Below, piece by piece: positions 43,094 through 51,023 of a stretch of 64,000 bases of DNA. This DNA comes from Streptomyces caniscabiei (lineage in GTDB: Bacteria; Actinomycetota; Actinomycetes; Streptomycetales; Streptomycetaceae), in the NCBI RefSeq assembly GCF_014930365.1, contig NZ_JABXWI010000019.1:1-64000 (forward strand), written 5' to 3'. A program made the position numbers and the translations under genes. Every line of letters begins with the position of its first letter. The first letter of the stretch is position 1. The notes beneath the pieces were generated by a model that was not told where the DNA came from, did no database searches, and worked only from the letters and a program-made list of their open reading frames with translations.

Positions 43094-44529
43094 TAAGTAC
43101 TCGGGGGTCGCAAAGGCAGCCTCAGTTCGAACAGTGCGCCTCCGCCGGGGGCGTCGTCGATCGTCAGGGTGCCTCCGTGGCGGGTGGCGATGTCCCTGGC
43201 GATCGCGAGGCCCAGGCCCGCGCCGCCGTCGTCCCTCGCGCGGGACTCGTCCAGGCGGACGAAGCGTTCGAAGATGCGCTCCCGGTCGGCGGGCGGAACG
43301 CCCGAGCCGTCGTCGGTGACCTGGAGAATCGCCAGGTCGGGCGTGGTGCGCAGGGTGACGGCGACGCGACTGTGGGCGTGGCGGGCCGCGTTGTCCAGGA
43401 GGTTGCCGAGGACCCGGCAGATCTGGTTGCGCGAGCCGCGCAGTTCCACCGCGTCCACGCCGTCCAGCGTCACGCCCTCCCGGGACGCCACCTCTTCCCG
43501 TACGACCCGCGCCAGGTCGAACCGCGCGTCCGGCGGCGGCCGCTCCCCCGCGTCCAGACGGGCGAGCAGCAGCAGGTCGGCGGCGAGGCTCTGCAGCCGC
43601 ACGGTGTCCTCGACCGCCCCGTCCAGGTCCAGCAGCTCCGGGTGCGCGGCGCCCACTTCCAGCTGGGTGCGCAGCGAGGCGATGGGGCTGCGCAGTTCGT
43701 GCGAGGCGTCCGCGACGAACGCGCGCTGCCGCTCCACCGAGGCCTCCAGGGCGGCCAGCGTCTCGTTGGTGGTGCGGGCGAGCCGGGCGACCTCGTCGTG
43801 CGTGTCCGGCTCGGGGACGCGTCGGGAGAGGTCCTCGGAGGCCGTGATCGCCGCCATCTCCGCACGGATGCCCTCGACGGGCCGCAGTGCCCGCCGGGTG
43901 ACGACGTACGTCACCCCGCTCACCGTCAGCAGCAGCAGCGGCAGCCCGATGAGCATCGTCGTCAGCGCGGTGCCGACGGCGTCCTCCTCGGTGGAGAGCG
44001 GGGCGCCCGCGTAGACGGTCAGCGGCACCCCCGCCGGCGTGACCACGTCGACCCCGGCGAACCGGTAGTCCGCCGTGTCCCCTTCGACGGTCGCGGTGCC
44101 CTCGCCGTACCAGGTCTCGTCGGCGATCTCGCCCGCCCGGAGGCTGCCCCCGTCCTCGGCGTCCTTGTCGCCCTCCGCCCGGTCGTCGGCGTCGTCGTTG
44201 GTCTCGGAGTTCAGGCGGTCCGAGTCGATGGCGGTCACGTCCATGCCCTCGACGTCCTCGCCGACGGCGACGGGCTTCTCGTCCCGGTCCAGGACCTCGA
44301 CCGGGTTCTCGTCGCCGTCCGGCAGACGCAACTCGGCGTAGGCGAACCCGTTCGCCAGCGCGGAGGCCGCGTTGCGGGCCACGGAGTCGGCCTCCGCGTC
44401 CGCCTTGTCGGTGAGGGTGAAGCGCAGCGAGAGCAGGACGGCGGCGCCGGCGGCGACCAGGGCCACCGCGACGACGACGGTCGCGGCGAGGGTCGCACGG
44501 GCCCGTACCGAGCCGAGACGGCGTTTCAC
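43093..44529 (-). CDS. Sensor histidine kinase (HAMP type)
   Basis: A 478-residue membrane kinase. TM1 (ATLAATVVVAVALVAAGAAVLLSL), an acidic extracytoplasmic domain of about 150 residues (NDDADDRAEGDKDAEDGG), TM2 (TTMLIGLPLLLLTVSGVTYVV), HAMP, then the H box FVADASHELRSPIASLR. The ATPase shows LGNLLDNAARHA, DDGSGVP and GAGLGLAIARDI. GTG start overlaps the regulator stop. With the PepSY gene divergently placed, an envelope signal is likely. Confidence 0.9.
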   Translation of the reverse strand: MKRRLGSVRARATLAATVVVAVALVAAGAAVLLSLRFTLTDKADAEADSVARNAASALANGFAYAELRLPDGDENPVEVLDRDEKPVAVGEDVEGMDVTAIDSDRLNSETNDDADDRAEGDKDAEDGGSLRAGEIADETWYGEGTATVEGDTADYRFAGVDVVTPAGVPLTVYAGAPLSTEEDAVGTALTTMLIGLPLLLLTVSGVTYVVTRRALRPVEGIRAEMAAITASEDLSRRVPEPDTHDEVARLARTTNETLAALEASVERQRAFVADASHELRSPIASLRTQLEVGAAHPELLDLDGAVEDTVRLQSLAADLLLLARLDAGERPPPDARFDLARVVREEVASREGVTLDGVDAVELRGSRNQICRVLGNLLDNAARHAHSRVAVTLRTTPDLAILQVTDDGSGVPPADRERIFERFVRLDESRARDDGGAGLGLAIARDIATRHGGTLTIDDAPGGGALFELRLPLRPPST

Positions 44530-45194
44530 GAGCGGCCCTCCAGTCTGTATCCGGCCCCGCGCACGGTCTTGATGAGCGGGGAACCGAGCTTGCGGCGCAG
44601 GGCGCTGATGTAGACCTCGACGATGTTCGGGTCGCCGTCGTAGGCGAAGTCCCAGACGTGCTCCAGGATGTCGGCCTTCGAGACGACCTCACCGGCTCTC
44701 AGGACGAGTTGCTCCAGGACGGAGAACTCCTTGGTGGTGAGGGTGATCTCGTCGTCGGCGAGGAACACGCGCCGGGCGGCGGTGTCGACCTTCAGATCGC
44801 CGACCTCGTGCACGGGCGAGGCGCCGCCCGAGGGGCCGCGCCGCCGCAGCAGCGCCTTCACCCGGGCGACCAGGACGACGTACGAGAACGGCTTGGTCAG
44901 ATAGTCGTCGGCGCCCGTGTCGAGGCCCTCGGCCTCGTCGTACTCGCCGTCCTTGGCGGTGAGCATCAGGATCGGCACGTCGTGGCCGGCGGCGCGCAGG
45001 GCGGCGCAGACGCGGTAGCCGTTCATGCCGGGCAGCATGATGTCGAGGATCACGAGGTCGTAGGACCCCTCGCTCGCCCGGTGCAGTCCGTCGATCCCGT
45101 CGTGGACGACGTCCACGGCGTACCCCTCGGCCGTCAGGCCCTTGGCCAGCGACACCGCGAGCCGCTTCTCATCTTCCACGATCAACAGGCGCAT
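44526..45194 (-). CDS. OmpR-family response regulator
   Basis: A 222-residue regulator: MRLLIVEDEKRLAVSLAKGL, the phospho-acceptor in LVILDIMLPGMNGY, TAKDGEYDEAEG, KPFSYVVLVARVKALLRRR, and a C-terminal winged helix (EFSVLEQLVLRAGEVVSKADIL; YISALRRKLG). It forms one operon with the kinase. Three direct CTTCAG repeats and one inverted CTGAAG (45217-45254) lie just upstream and fit binding of tandem OmpR-type dimers, controlling itself and the divergent PepSY gene. Confidence 0.92.
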   Translation of the reverse strand: MRLLIVEDEKRLAVSLAKGLTAEGYAVDVVHDGIDGLHRASEGSYDLVILDIMLPGMNGYRVCAALRAAGHDVPILMLTAKDGEYDEAEGLDTGADDYLTKPFSYVVLVARVKALLRRRGPSGGASPVHEVGDLKVDTAARRVFLADDEITLTTKEFSVLEQLVLRAGEVVSKADILEHVWDFAYDGDPNIVEVYISALRRKLGSPLIKTVRGAGYRLEGRS

Positions 45195-45216
45195 GCGTTC
45201 AGCTTGGCAAACCGAA

Positions 45217-45254
45217 CCTGAAGCGGTCTTCAGGGGGCTTCAGGTCCGCTTCAG
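45217..45254. promoter_or_regulatory. Phased CTTCAG repeats, likely response-regulator box
   Basis: CTTCAG occurs at 45228, 45238 and 45249 (spacings 10 and 11 bp), and CCTGAAG in the opposite sense at 45217. Tandem half-sites one helical turn apart are the usual target of OmpR-family regulators. The box is 23-60 bp from the regulator start and about 125 bp from the PepSY gene. Confidence 0.7.
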
Positions 45255-45376
45255 CGTCGGTCGGCCAGATTGGTCCACGTCGAAAGCAGACGAGGCGGAT
45301 AAGCCCGGACAAGCCCCGCTGCGACCGCGACATCATCCGTAACTGGTCGCAGCCAGTCGCATCCTGGAGGAACCCC

Positions 45377-46093
45377 ATGAAGCGCAACATCGTCATCGCC
45401 ACCATCACGGCCGTCGCCCTGATCGGCGGCGGCACCGCGACCGCCATCGCGGTCTCGGGTGACGACGAGGCGCCGGCGAAGAAGACCGTGTCGGTGTCGA
45501 ACGACGACAACGACCGCGACGACGTCAACGACGTGAACGACGACTCCGACGACACCGCCCAGGACAGCGCGGACGACAAGGCCGAGGACCGGGCCGCCCG
45601 CGACACGGACCAGGACGCCGACGACAAGGCCGAGAACGCGGCCGAGGCGAAGGCCGGTCAGGTCACGGCCGCCGACGCGATCGCCACCGCGCTCAAGTCC
45701 AAGGCCGGTACGGCCGTCTCCGCCGACCTCGACGACGAGGGCACGAACCTGGTGTGGGACGTCGACGTCCTGACCGCCGGTGACAAGTGGTTCAGCGTCC
45801 AGGTCGACCCGAGCACCGGCAAGGTCCTCGGCACGCACGCCGACCGCGACGACGACGGTGACGACGCCGCCGAGACCGCGCAGATCCGGGCCGCGCTGAA
45901 GGGCAGCTCCGTGACCGCCGCCGAGGCCGCCGAGGCCGCCGCGGACAAGGGCACCGTGACCTCCGTGGACCTCGACGAGGAGAGCGCGGACCAGGCCTGG
46001 GAGGTCGACACCACCGCCGCCGACGGCACCGGCAGCGACTGGAGGGTGAACCTCGACTCCGGCAAGCTGACCGCCGACCGCACGGAGGACTGA
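45377..46093 (+). CDS. Exported protein with two PepSY-like domains
   Basis: A 238-residue protein with a signal-like start (NIVIATITAVALIGGGTATAIAV), an Asp/Asn-rich acidic stretch (NDDNDRDDVNDVNDDSDD) and two PepSY-type repeats (VTAADAIATALKSKAG to VQVDPSTGKVLG, and VTAAEAAEAAADKGTV to RVNLDSGKLT). PepSY domains often inhibit proteases or modulate envelope kinases. It is divergent from the two-component genes and has GGAGG before ATG 45377, so it is a likely direct target. Confidence 0.87.
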   Translation: MKRNIVIATITAVALIGGGTATAIAVSGDDEAPAKKTVSVSNDDNDRDDVNDVNDDSDDTAQDSADDKAEDRAARDTDQDADDKAENAAEAKAGQVTAADAIATALKSKAGTAVSADLDDEGTNLVWDVDVLTAGDKWFSVQVDPSTGKVLGTHADRDDDGDDAAETAQIRAALKGSSVTAAEAAEAAADKGTVTSVDLDEESADQAWEVDTTAADGTGSDWRVNLDSGKLTADRTED

Positions 46094-46270
46094 CCCGCGC
46101 GGTCCCGTTGAACCACCGGGAGGACCGACCCCGCCGACCCCCTCGGCCGGGCGTCGTCCTCCAGGAGGACCGGTGCTCTCCCCCCACACCCCGGGAGCCC
46201 GGTTCCTCCTTCCACGCCGGGAAGCCCGCCACCTCGCCCCCCCCAGAGGTGAGCGGCCTTCCTCACCCCA

Positions 46271-46302
46271 GGTAGGGGCACCCGACACCGGGTGCCCCTA
46301 CC
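46271..46302. terminator. Bidirectional terminator between PepSY and MFS genes
   Basis: GGTAGGGGCACCCG and CGGGTGCCCCTACC form a near-perfect stem with a tiny loop, midway between two convergent genes. Confidence 0.8.
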
Positions 46303-46330
46303 GCCGTTCGCACGGTCGGCTCACCTCACC

Positions 46331-47614
46331 TCACGGGGATTCCGTCACCCCCGCCGTCGCACTCCCGACCCGCTCGGTCGTGGGCCCCTCAGCTTCCGGC
46401 ACAGTCTTACGGCCTCCCCGGCTCCCCACGGCCACGACCGCCGCCGTGAGCAGGGCCACGCCGCCCGCGAGGGCGAAGCCGAGGGCGGGCGAGACCCGGG
46501 CCACCAGCAGCCCGGAGCCGGCCGCCCCCACCGAGACGCCGGCGTTGACGGCCATGTTGACCCAGGCGCCGGACCGGGTGCGGGCCGCGGGCGGGGCGGA
46601 GTCGTCGGCGACGAGGTACGCCGTGGTGAGCGCCGGGGCGACGAAGAGCCCGGCACAGACGACCGCGCCGGTGAGGACCGCCAGGTTCGGCGCGAGCCCG
46701 GCACCCGCGAGGGCGAGGCCCAGCCCGGCCGCCAACAGCGACAGCCGTGCGCGCGCGCCGGAGCGCCACCCGACCGCGCCGTACAGCAGCCCGCCCACGG
46801 CGCTGCCGGCGGACAGCGCGGCGAAGATCCAGGCCACCACGTCGTCCCCGTGGCCCCGTTGTCCGGCGAAGGCCAGCACCAGCAGGTCGAGCGCGCCGAG
46901 CGACAGTCCGACGCCGCCGGCCGCGACGACGGGCGGCACGATCGCGGAGACGGCCCACGAACCCCGTCGGCCCGCGGGCTCCTTCGGGACCGCGCTCCGT
47001 CCCGGGACGCGCGCGACGGCCGGGGAGGCGGCGAACGCGAAGGTCCCCGCCGCCACCAGCACGGCGCCCAGGGCCACGGCGGCGGCCGGAGGCGCGATCT
47101 GCACCACCGCGCCCACCACCAACGGCCCCGACACGAACAGCAGTTCCTCCGCGACCCCGTCGAGGCTGTACGCGCGTGGCAACAGCCCCCGGTCGGCGGC
47201 GAGTTCGCTCCACACCGTGCGCATCGTCGGTCCGAGCGGCGGCGTACAGGCACCCGCCGCGACCGCGATCGCGCCCAGCACCGGGGCCGAGGTGCCCGGC
47301 AGCAGGCTCGCCGGCGCCAGCAGCCCGAGCAGCACGGCGTACAGGGAGGCCATCGGCGGCAGTGCCCGGCGCGGGCCGTACCGGTCGACGAGCGCCGCCC
47401 TCGCGGGCGACAGGAGGACACTGGTGGCCCCGAACAGGGCCATGACCGTGCCGGCGACGGCGTACGAGCCCGTCGCCCGGGTCACGGCGAGCAGCACGGC
47501 GACCGGCACCATGCCGTAGGAGAGGCGGCCGACGAGTGCGGCGGCGAAGGTGCGGCGGGCGTACGGGAGGCGGAGCACCGCTGCGTACGACGGCCGCGGG
47601 GAGGTCGCGGACAT
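46331..47614 (-). CDS. MFS transporter
   Basis: A 427-residue protein with about 12 predicted helices, for example FAAALVGRLSYGMVPVAVLLAV, VLGAIAVAAGACTPPLGPTM and LLYGAVGWRSGARARLSLLAAG. The loop ARAALVDRYGPRRALP after the second helix matches the MFS signature. Resemblance is to drug or metabolite exporters, but the substrate cannot be inferred. The upstream 331 bp holds a dispersed repeat and no visible regulator. Confidence 0.87.
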   Translation of the reverse strand: MSATSPRPSYAAVLRLPYARRTFAAALVGRLSYGMVPVAVLLAVTRATGSYAVAGTVMALFGATSVLLSPARAALVDRYGPRRALPPMASLYAVLLGLLAPASLLPGTSAPVLGAIAVAAGACTPPLGPTMRTVWSELAADRGLLPRAYSLDGVAEELLFVSGPLVVGAVVQIAPPAAAVALGAVLVAAGTFAFAASPAVARVPGRSAVPKEPAGRRGSWAVSAIVPPVVAAGGVGLSLGALDLLVLAFAGQRGHGDDVVAWIFAALSAGSAVGGLLYGAVGWRSGARARLSLLAAGLGLALAGAGLAPNLAVLTGAVVCAGLFVAPALTTAYLVADDSAPPAARTRSGAWVNMAVNAGVSVGAAGSGLLVARVSPALGFALAGGVALLTAAVVAVGSRGGRKTVPEAEGPTTERVGSATAGVTESP

Positions 47615-47945
47615 GCGAAAGGTTCCTCACCGGGAGGCGTGAACAGGGACACCGATGCCCCGCGCGACGTCGGCACGTCGTCTGCGGGGGGGCGTCTCTA
47701 CGCAAGGTGAGTGAACACGCGGCCAAGCTAGCAGCTCGCGACAGGGGTCGGGGGTTCGGGTGCGCGGGCGTCTACGGGCCGGTGAGGCTTCTCGCGCAGT
47801 TCCCCGCGCCCCTTCAGGGGCGCGGGGAACTGCGCGAACGGGGTCCGGGGCGGAGCCCCGAGTCTTTGACGCGGGGGTCGGAGGCGGCGCGCAGCCCCTG
47901 GAGGACGGGACGGGTAGGGGCGGCGGGGGCGAGAAAGATCCGAGG
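47615..47945. other. Intergenic region between MFS and meaB genes
   Basis: The first about 170 bp form the leader of the MFS gene (minus strand) with several Cys/Arg codons in short frames but no convincing leader peptide. The rest is the composite dispersed repeat (47792-47937). No further gene seen. Confidence 0.6.
47792..47937. repeat. Composite intergenic repeat with a perfect 22-bp-arm palindrome (site 6)
   Basis: Both arms of the core lie back to back: TCGCGCAGTTCCCCGCGCCC (from 47792) and its complement (to 47837), with a 2-base centre. The composite tail CGGGGTCCGGGGCGGAGCCC to GGGACGGGTAGGGGCGGCGG follows to 47937. This is the cleanest palindromic copy in the window. Confidence 0.8.
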
Positions 47946-48902
47946 TCAGCCCTCCGTCAGTCCCGCGACCAGCTCATCCGCCGCCCGATACGGATCCAGC
48001 TCGCCCGTCACGATGCGCTCGGCCAGCGCGTCCAGCCGTCGGTCACCGTGCAGGTCCCCGATCCGCTCCCGCAGCGCGGTCATCGCGATCGCCTCCACCT
48101 CACGAGCCGCCCGCGCCCGGCGCCGCTCCGCGAGAACCCCCCGCTCCTCCATCCACGCCCGGTGCTTCTCCAGCGCCTCCACGACCTCGTCGACCCCCTC
48201 GGCCCGCGCCGCGACCGTCTTGACGATCGGCGGCCGCCAGTCACCGGGCCCCCGCGACTCGCCGAGCCCCAGCATGTGGTTCAGCTCGCGCACGGTCGCG
48301 TCCGCGCCGTCCCGGTCGGCCTTGTTGACGACGTAGACGTCACCGATCTCCAGGATCCCGGCCTTGGCCGCCTGGATGCCGTCGCCCATGCCGGGGGCGA
48401 GCAGCACCACGGACGTGTCCGCCTGGGAGGCGATCTCCACCTCGGACTGGCCGACCCCGACCGTCTCGACGAGGACCACGTCGCAGCCCGCCGCGTCCAG
48501 GACCCGGATCGCCTGCGGGGCGGCCCAGGCGAGGCCGCCCAGATGACCCCGGGTCGCCATCGAACGGATGTACACCCCGGGGTCGGAGGCGTGATCCGAC
48601 ATCCGCACCCGGTCACCGAGCAGCGCGCCACCGCTGAACGGCGAGGACGGATCCACCGCCAGCACCCCGACCCGCCTGCCGGCCCTGCGGTACGCGGTCA
48701 CCAGCGCCGACGTGGACGTGGACTTGCCCACGCCGGGCGAGCCGGTGAGGCCCACGACGTACGCCCCGCCGGTGAGCGGGGCCAGTGCCGCCATGACCTC
48801 ACGCAGCTGCGGGGACGCCCCCTCCACCAGGGAGATCAGCCGGGCGACGGCCCGGGGCCGCCCTTCCCTGGCCTGTGCCACCAGCGTGGGGACGTCCTGC
48901 AT
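47946..48902 (-). CDS. meaB: MeaB, GTPase chaperone of B12-dependent acyl-CoA mutases
   Basis: The 318-residue G3E GTPase loads and protects adenosylcobalamin mutases such as methylmalonyl-CoA and isobutyryl-CoA mutase. It has the P-loop LTGSPGVGKSTSTSALV, VDPSSPFSGGALLGDRVRM (switch region), VLVETVGVGQSEVEI and the specificity motif VNKADRDG. ATG 48902 has GGAG 5 nt upstream; a GTG one codon earlier is too close. With the thiolase and epimerase next door, the locus supports propionate and branched-chain CoA metabolism. Confidence 0.93.
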   Translation of the reverse strand: MQDVPTLVAQAREGRPRAVARLISLVEGASPQLREVMAALAPLTGGAYVVGLTGSPGVGKSTSTSALVTAYRRAGRRVGVLAVDPSSPFSGGALLGDRVRMSDHASDPGVYIRSMATRGHLGGLAWAAPQAIRVLDAAGCDVVLVETVGVGQSEVEIASQADTSVVLLAPGMGDGIQAAKAGILEIGDVYVVNKADRDGADATVRELNHMLGLGESRGPGDWRPPIVKTVAARAEGVDEVVEALEKHRAWMEERGVLAERRRARAAREVEAIAMTALRERIGDLHGDRRLDALAERIVTGELDPYRAADELVAGLTEG

Positions 48903-48955
48903 CACAGCTCCGATCCGAGAAGACGAGGGCCACGTACGCCCGGAACCGACGGGCC

Positions 48956-50158
48956 TCAGGCCTTGGGTACCCGCACGATCAGCGCGTCACCCTGACCACC
49001 GCCGCCGCACAGCGCGGCCGCGCCGACCCCGCCGCCGCGCCGCTTCAGCTCCAGGGCGAGATGGAGGACGAGCCGGGCGCCGGACATGCCGATGGGGTGC
49101 CCGAGAGCGATCGCACCACCGTTGACGTTCACCCTTTCCGGGGACACGCCGAGGTCCTTCATCGACTGCACGGCGACCGCGGCGAAGGCCTCGTTGATCT
49201 CGATGAGGTCCAGGTCCGCCACCTCCAGGCCGTCCTTCTTCAGGGCGTGCCGGATCGCGTTCGACGGCTGGGACTGGAGCGAGTTGTCCGGACCGGCGAC
49301 GTTGCCGTGGGCGCCGATCTCGGCGAGCCAGGTGAGGCCCAGCTCCTCCGCCTTGGCCTTGCTCATGACGACCACGGCGGCGGCGCCGTCGGAGATCTGC
49401 GAGGCGGACCCGGCCGTGATCGTGCCGTCCTTGGCGAAGGCCGGACGCAGCTTGCCCAGCGACTCGCTGGTCGTCTCGCCCCGGATGCCCTCGTCCTGGC
49501 TGAAGACGACCGGCTCACCCTTGCGCTGCGGGATCTCCACCGGCGTGATCTCGGCGTCGAAGAGGCCGTTCTTCTGGGCGGCGGCGGCGCGCTGGTGGGA
49601 CTGCGCGGCGATCTCGTCCTGCTCGGGGCGCAGGATGCCGAGGCGGGTGTTGTGCTTCTCGGTGGACTCGCCCATGGCGATGTTCTCGAAGGAGTCCGTG
49701 AGCCCGTCGTGCGCCATCGCGTCGAGCATCTGGATCGCCCCGTACTTGTAACCCTCACGGGACTTCGGGAGCAGATGGGGGGCGTTGGTCATGGACTCCT
49801 GGCCGCCCGCGACGATCACGTCGAACTCGCCGGCGCGGATCAGCTGGTCGGCGAGCGCGATGGCGTCGAGGCCCGACAGACAGACCTTGTTGATCGTGAG
49901 CGCGGGGACGTTCATGGGGATGCCCGCCTTGACCGCGGCCTGGCGCGCCGGGATCTGCCCCGCCCCGGCCTGGAGCACCTGGCCCATGATCACGTACTGC
50001 ACCTGGTCGCCGCCGATCCCCGCACGGTCGAGGGCGGCCTTGATCGCGAAGCCGCCGAGGTCGGCTCCGGTAAAGGACTTCAGCGATCCGAGCAACCGTC
50101 CCATGGGCGTACGGGCGCCCGCGACGATCACCGATGTGTTGCCGTTCGAACCAGACAT
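48956..50158 (-). CDS. Acetyl-CoA C-acetyltransferase (thiolase)
   Basis: The 400-residue thiolase joins or cleaves acetoacetyl-CoA. The acylated Cys is in [15 protein letters not shown], followed by [12 protein letters not shown], the His in [18 protein letters not shown] and the second Cys in [17 protein letters not shown] 50158 ([14 protein letters not shown]) fits the family N-terminus. It is divergent from the epimerase gene by 148 bp and precedes meaB. The exact chain-length preference is not readable. Confidence 0.92.
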   Translation of the reverse strand: MSGSNGNTSVIVAGARTPMGRLLGSLKSFTGADLGGFAIKAALDRAGIGGDQVQYVIMGQVLQAGAGQIPARQAAVKAGIPMNVPALTINKVCLSGLDAIALADQLIRAGEFDVIVAGGQESMTNAPHLLPKSREGYKYGAIQMLDAMAHDGLTDSFENIAMGESTEKHNTRLGILRPEQDEIAAQSHQRAAAAQKNGLFDAEITPVEIPQRKGEPVVFSQDEGIRGETTSESLGKLRPAFAKDGTITAGSASQISDGAAAVVVMSKAKAEELGLTWLAEIGAHGNVAGPDNSLQSQPSNAIRHALKKDGLEVADLDLIEINEAFAAVAVQSMKDLGVSPERVNVNGGAIALGHPIGMSGARLVLHLALELKRRGGGVGAAALCGGGGQGDALIVRVPKA

Positions 50159-50306
50159 GAGGTGCGATCCCCTTCCAGCTTGCACAGCCGAGGAGTGAAC
50201 GAGGGTTTACTTCGAATGTACTGAGTGGCACTCCGTGCCGTCATCGGGCTGTCGGTGTGATCGCTGGCACGTTGCGTAACCGCCCGGGGAGCGCTGCACT
50301 GACACC

Positions 50307-50747
50307 ATGCTGACGCGAATCGACCACATCGGAATCGCCTGTTTCGATCTCGACACCACCGTCGAGTTCTACCGGGCCACGTACGGCTTCGAGGTGTTCC
50401 ACTCCGAGGTCAACGAGGAGCAGGGCGTACGCGAGGCCATGCTCAAGATCAACAGCACGGACGACGGCGGCGCCTCCTACCTGCAGCTCCTGGAGCCGAC
50501 CCGCGAGGACTCCACGGTCGCGAAGTGGCTGGCCAAGAACGGCGAGGGGGTCCACCACATCGCCTTCGGTACGGCGGATGTCGACGGCGAGGCGGCCGCG
50601 ATCAAGGACAAGGGCGTACGCGTCCTGTACGAGGAGCCGCGAGTCGGTTCCATGGGGTCACGGATCACGTTCCTGCACCCCAAGGATTGTCATGGCGTAC
50701 TGACAGAACTGGTCACTTCGGCGCCAGTTGAGTCACCTGAGCACTGA
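50307..50747 (+). CDS. mce: Methylmalonyl-CoA epimerase
   Basis: The 146-residue VOC-fold enzyme interconverts (R)- and (S)-methylmalonyl-CoA. Metal ligands are suggested by His in MLTRIDHIGIACFD, by HHIAFG and by the Glu in VLTELV. It is in line with the thiolase and meaB genes across a divergent promoter region that contains a small palindrome, GAGTGGCACTC (50223-50233). The enzyme supplies methylmalonyl-CoA for polyketides and for mutase flux. Confidence 0.93.
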   Translation: MLTRIDHIGIACFDLDTTVEFYRATYGFEVFHSEVNEEQGVREAMLKINSTDDGGASYLQLLEPTREDSTVAKWLAKNGEGVHHIAFGTADVDGEAAAIKDKGVRVLYEEPRVGSMGSRITFLHPKDCHGVLTELVTSAPVESPEH

Positions 50748-51023
50748 CCCCCGTACATATGGGCCGGTAGGGTTGGGGTCGGCCGTCGCCTTCGAGGGGG
50801 ACGGCCCGGGTCCTGCCGCCTTCCGAGGAGCGGGATCCAAGGGCACCGCGGAGATCCATCAGCGGTTGTCCTAGGGCCGGGGTCCAGGTTTCGGGGGACG
50901 AGGGTGAGGGCGGCAGCCCGTGCTCCGCCGTTGATCTGACACCATGCCCCGGGGGCCCCGTTCGGCGGTTGGACGGAGCTCGTTTGCCAGAGGTTGCGAC
51001 CAGGGGACGGATGGGACCGCGCA

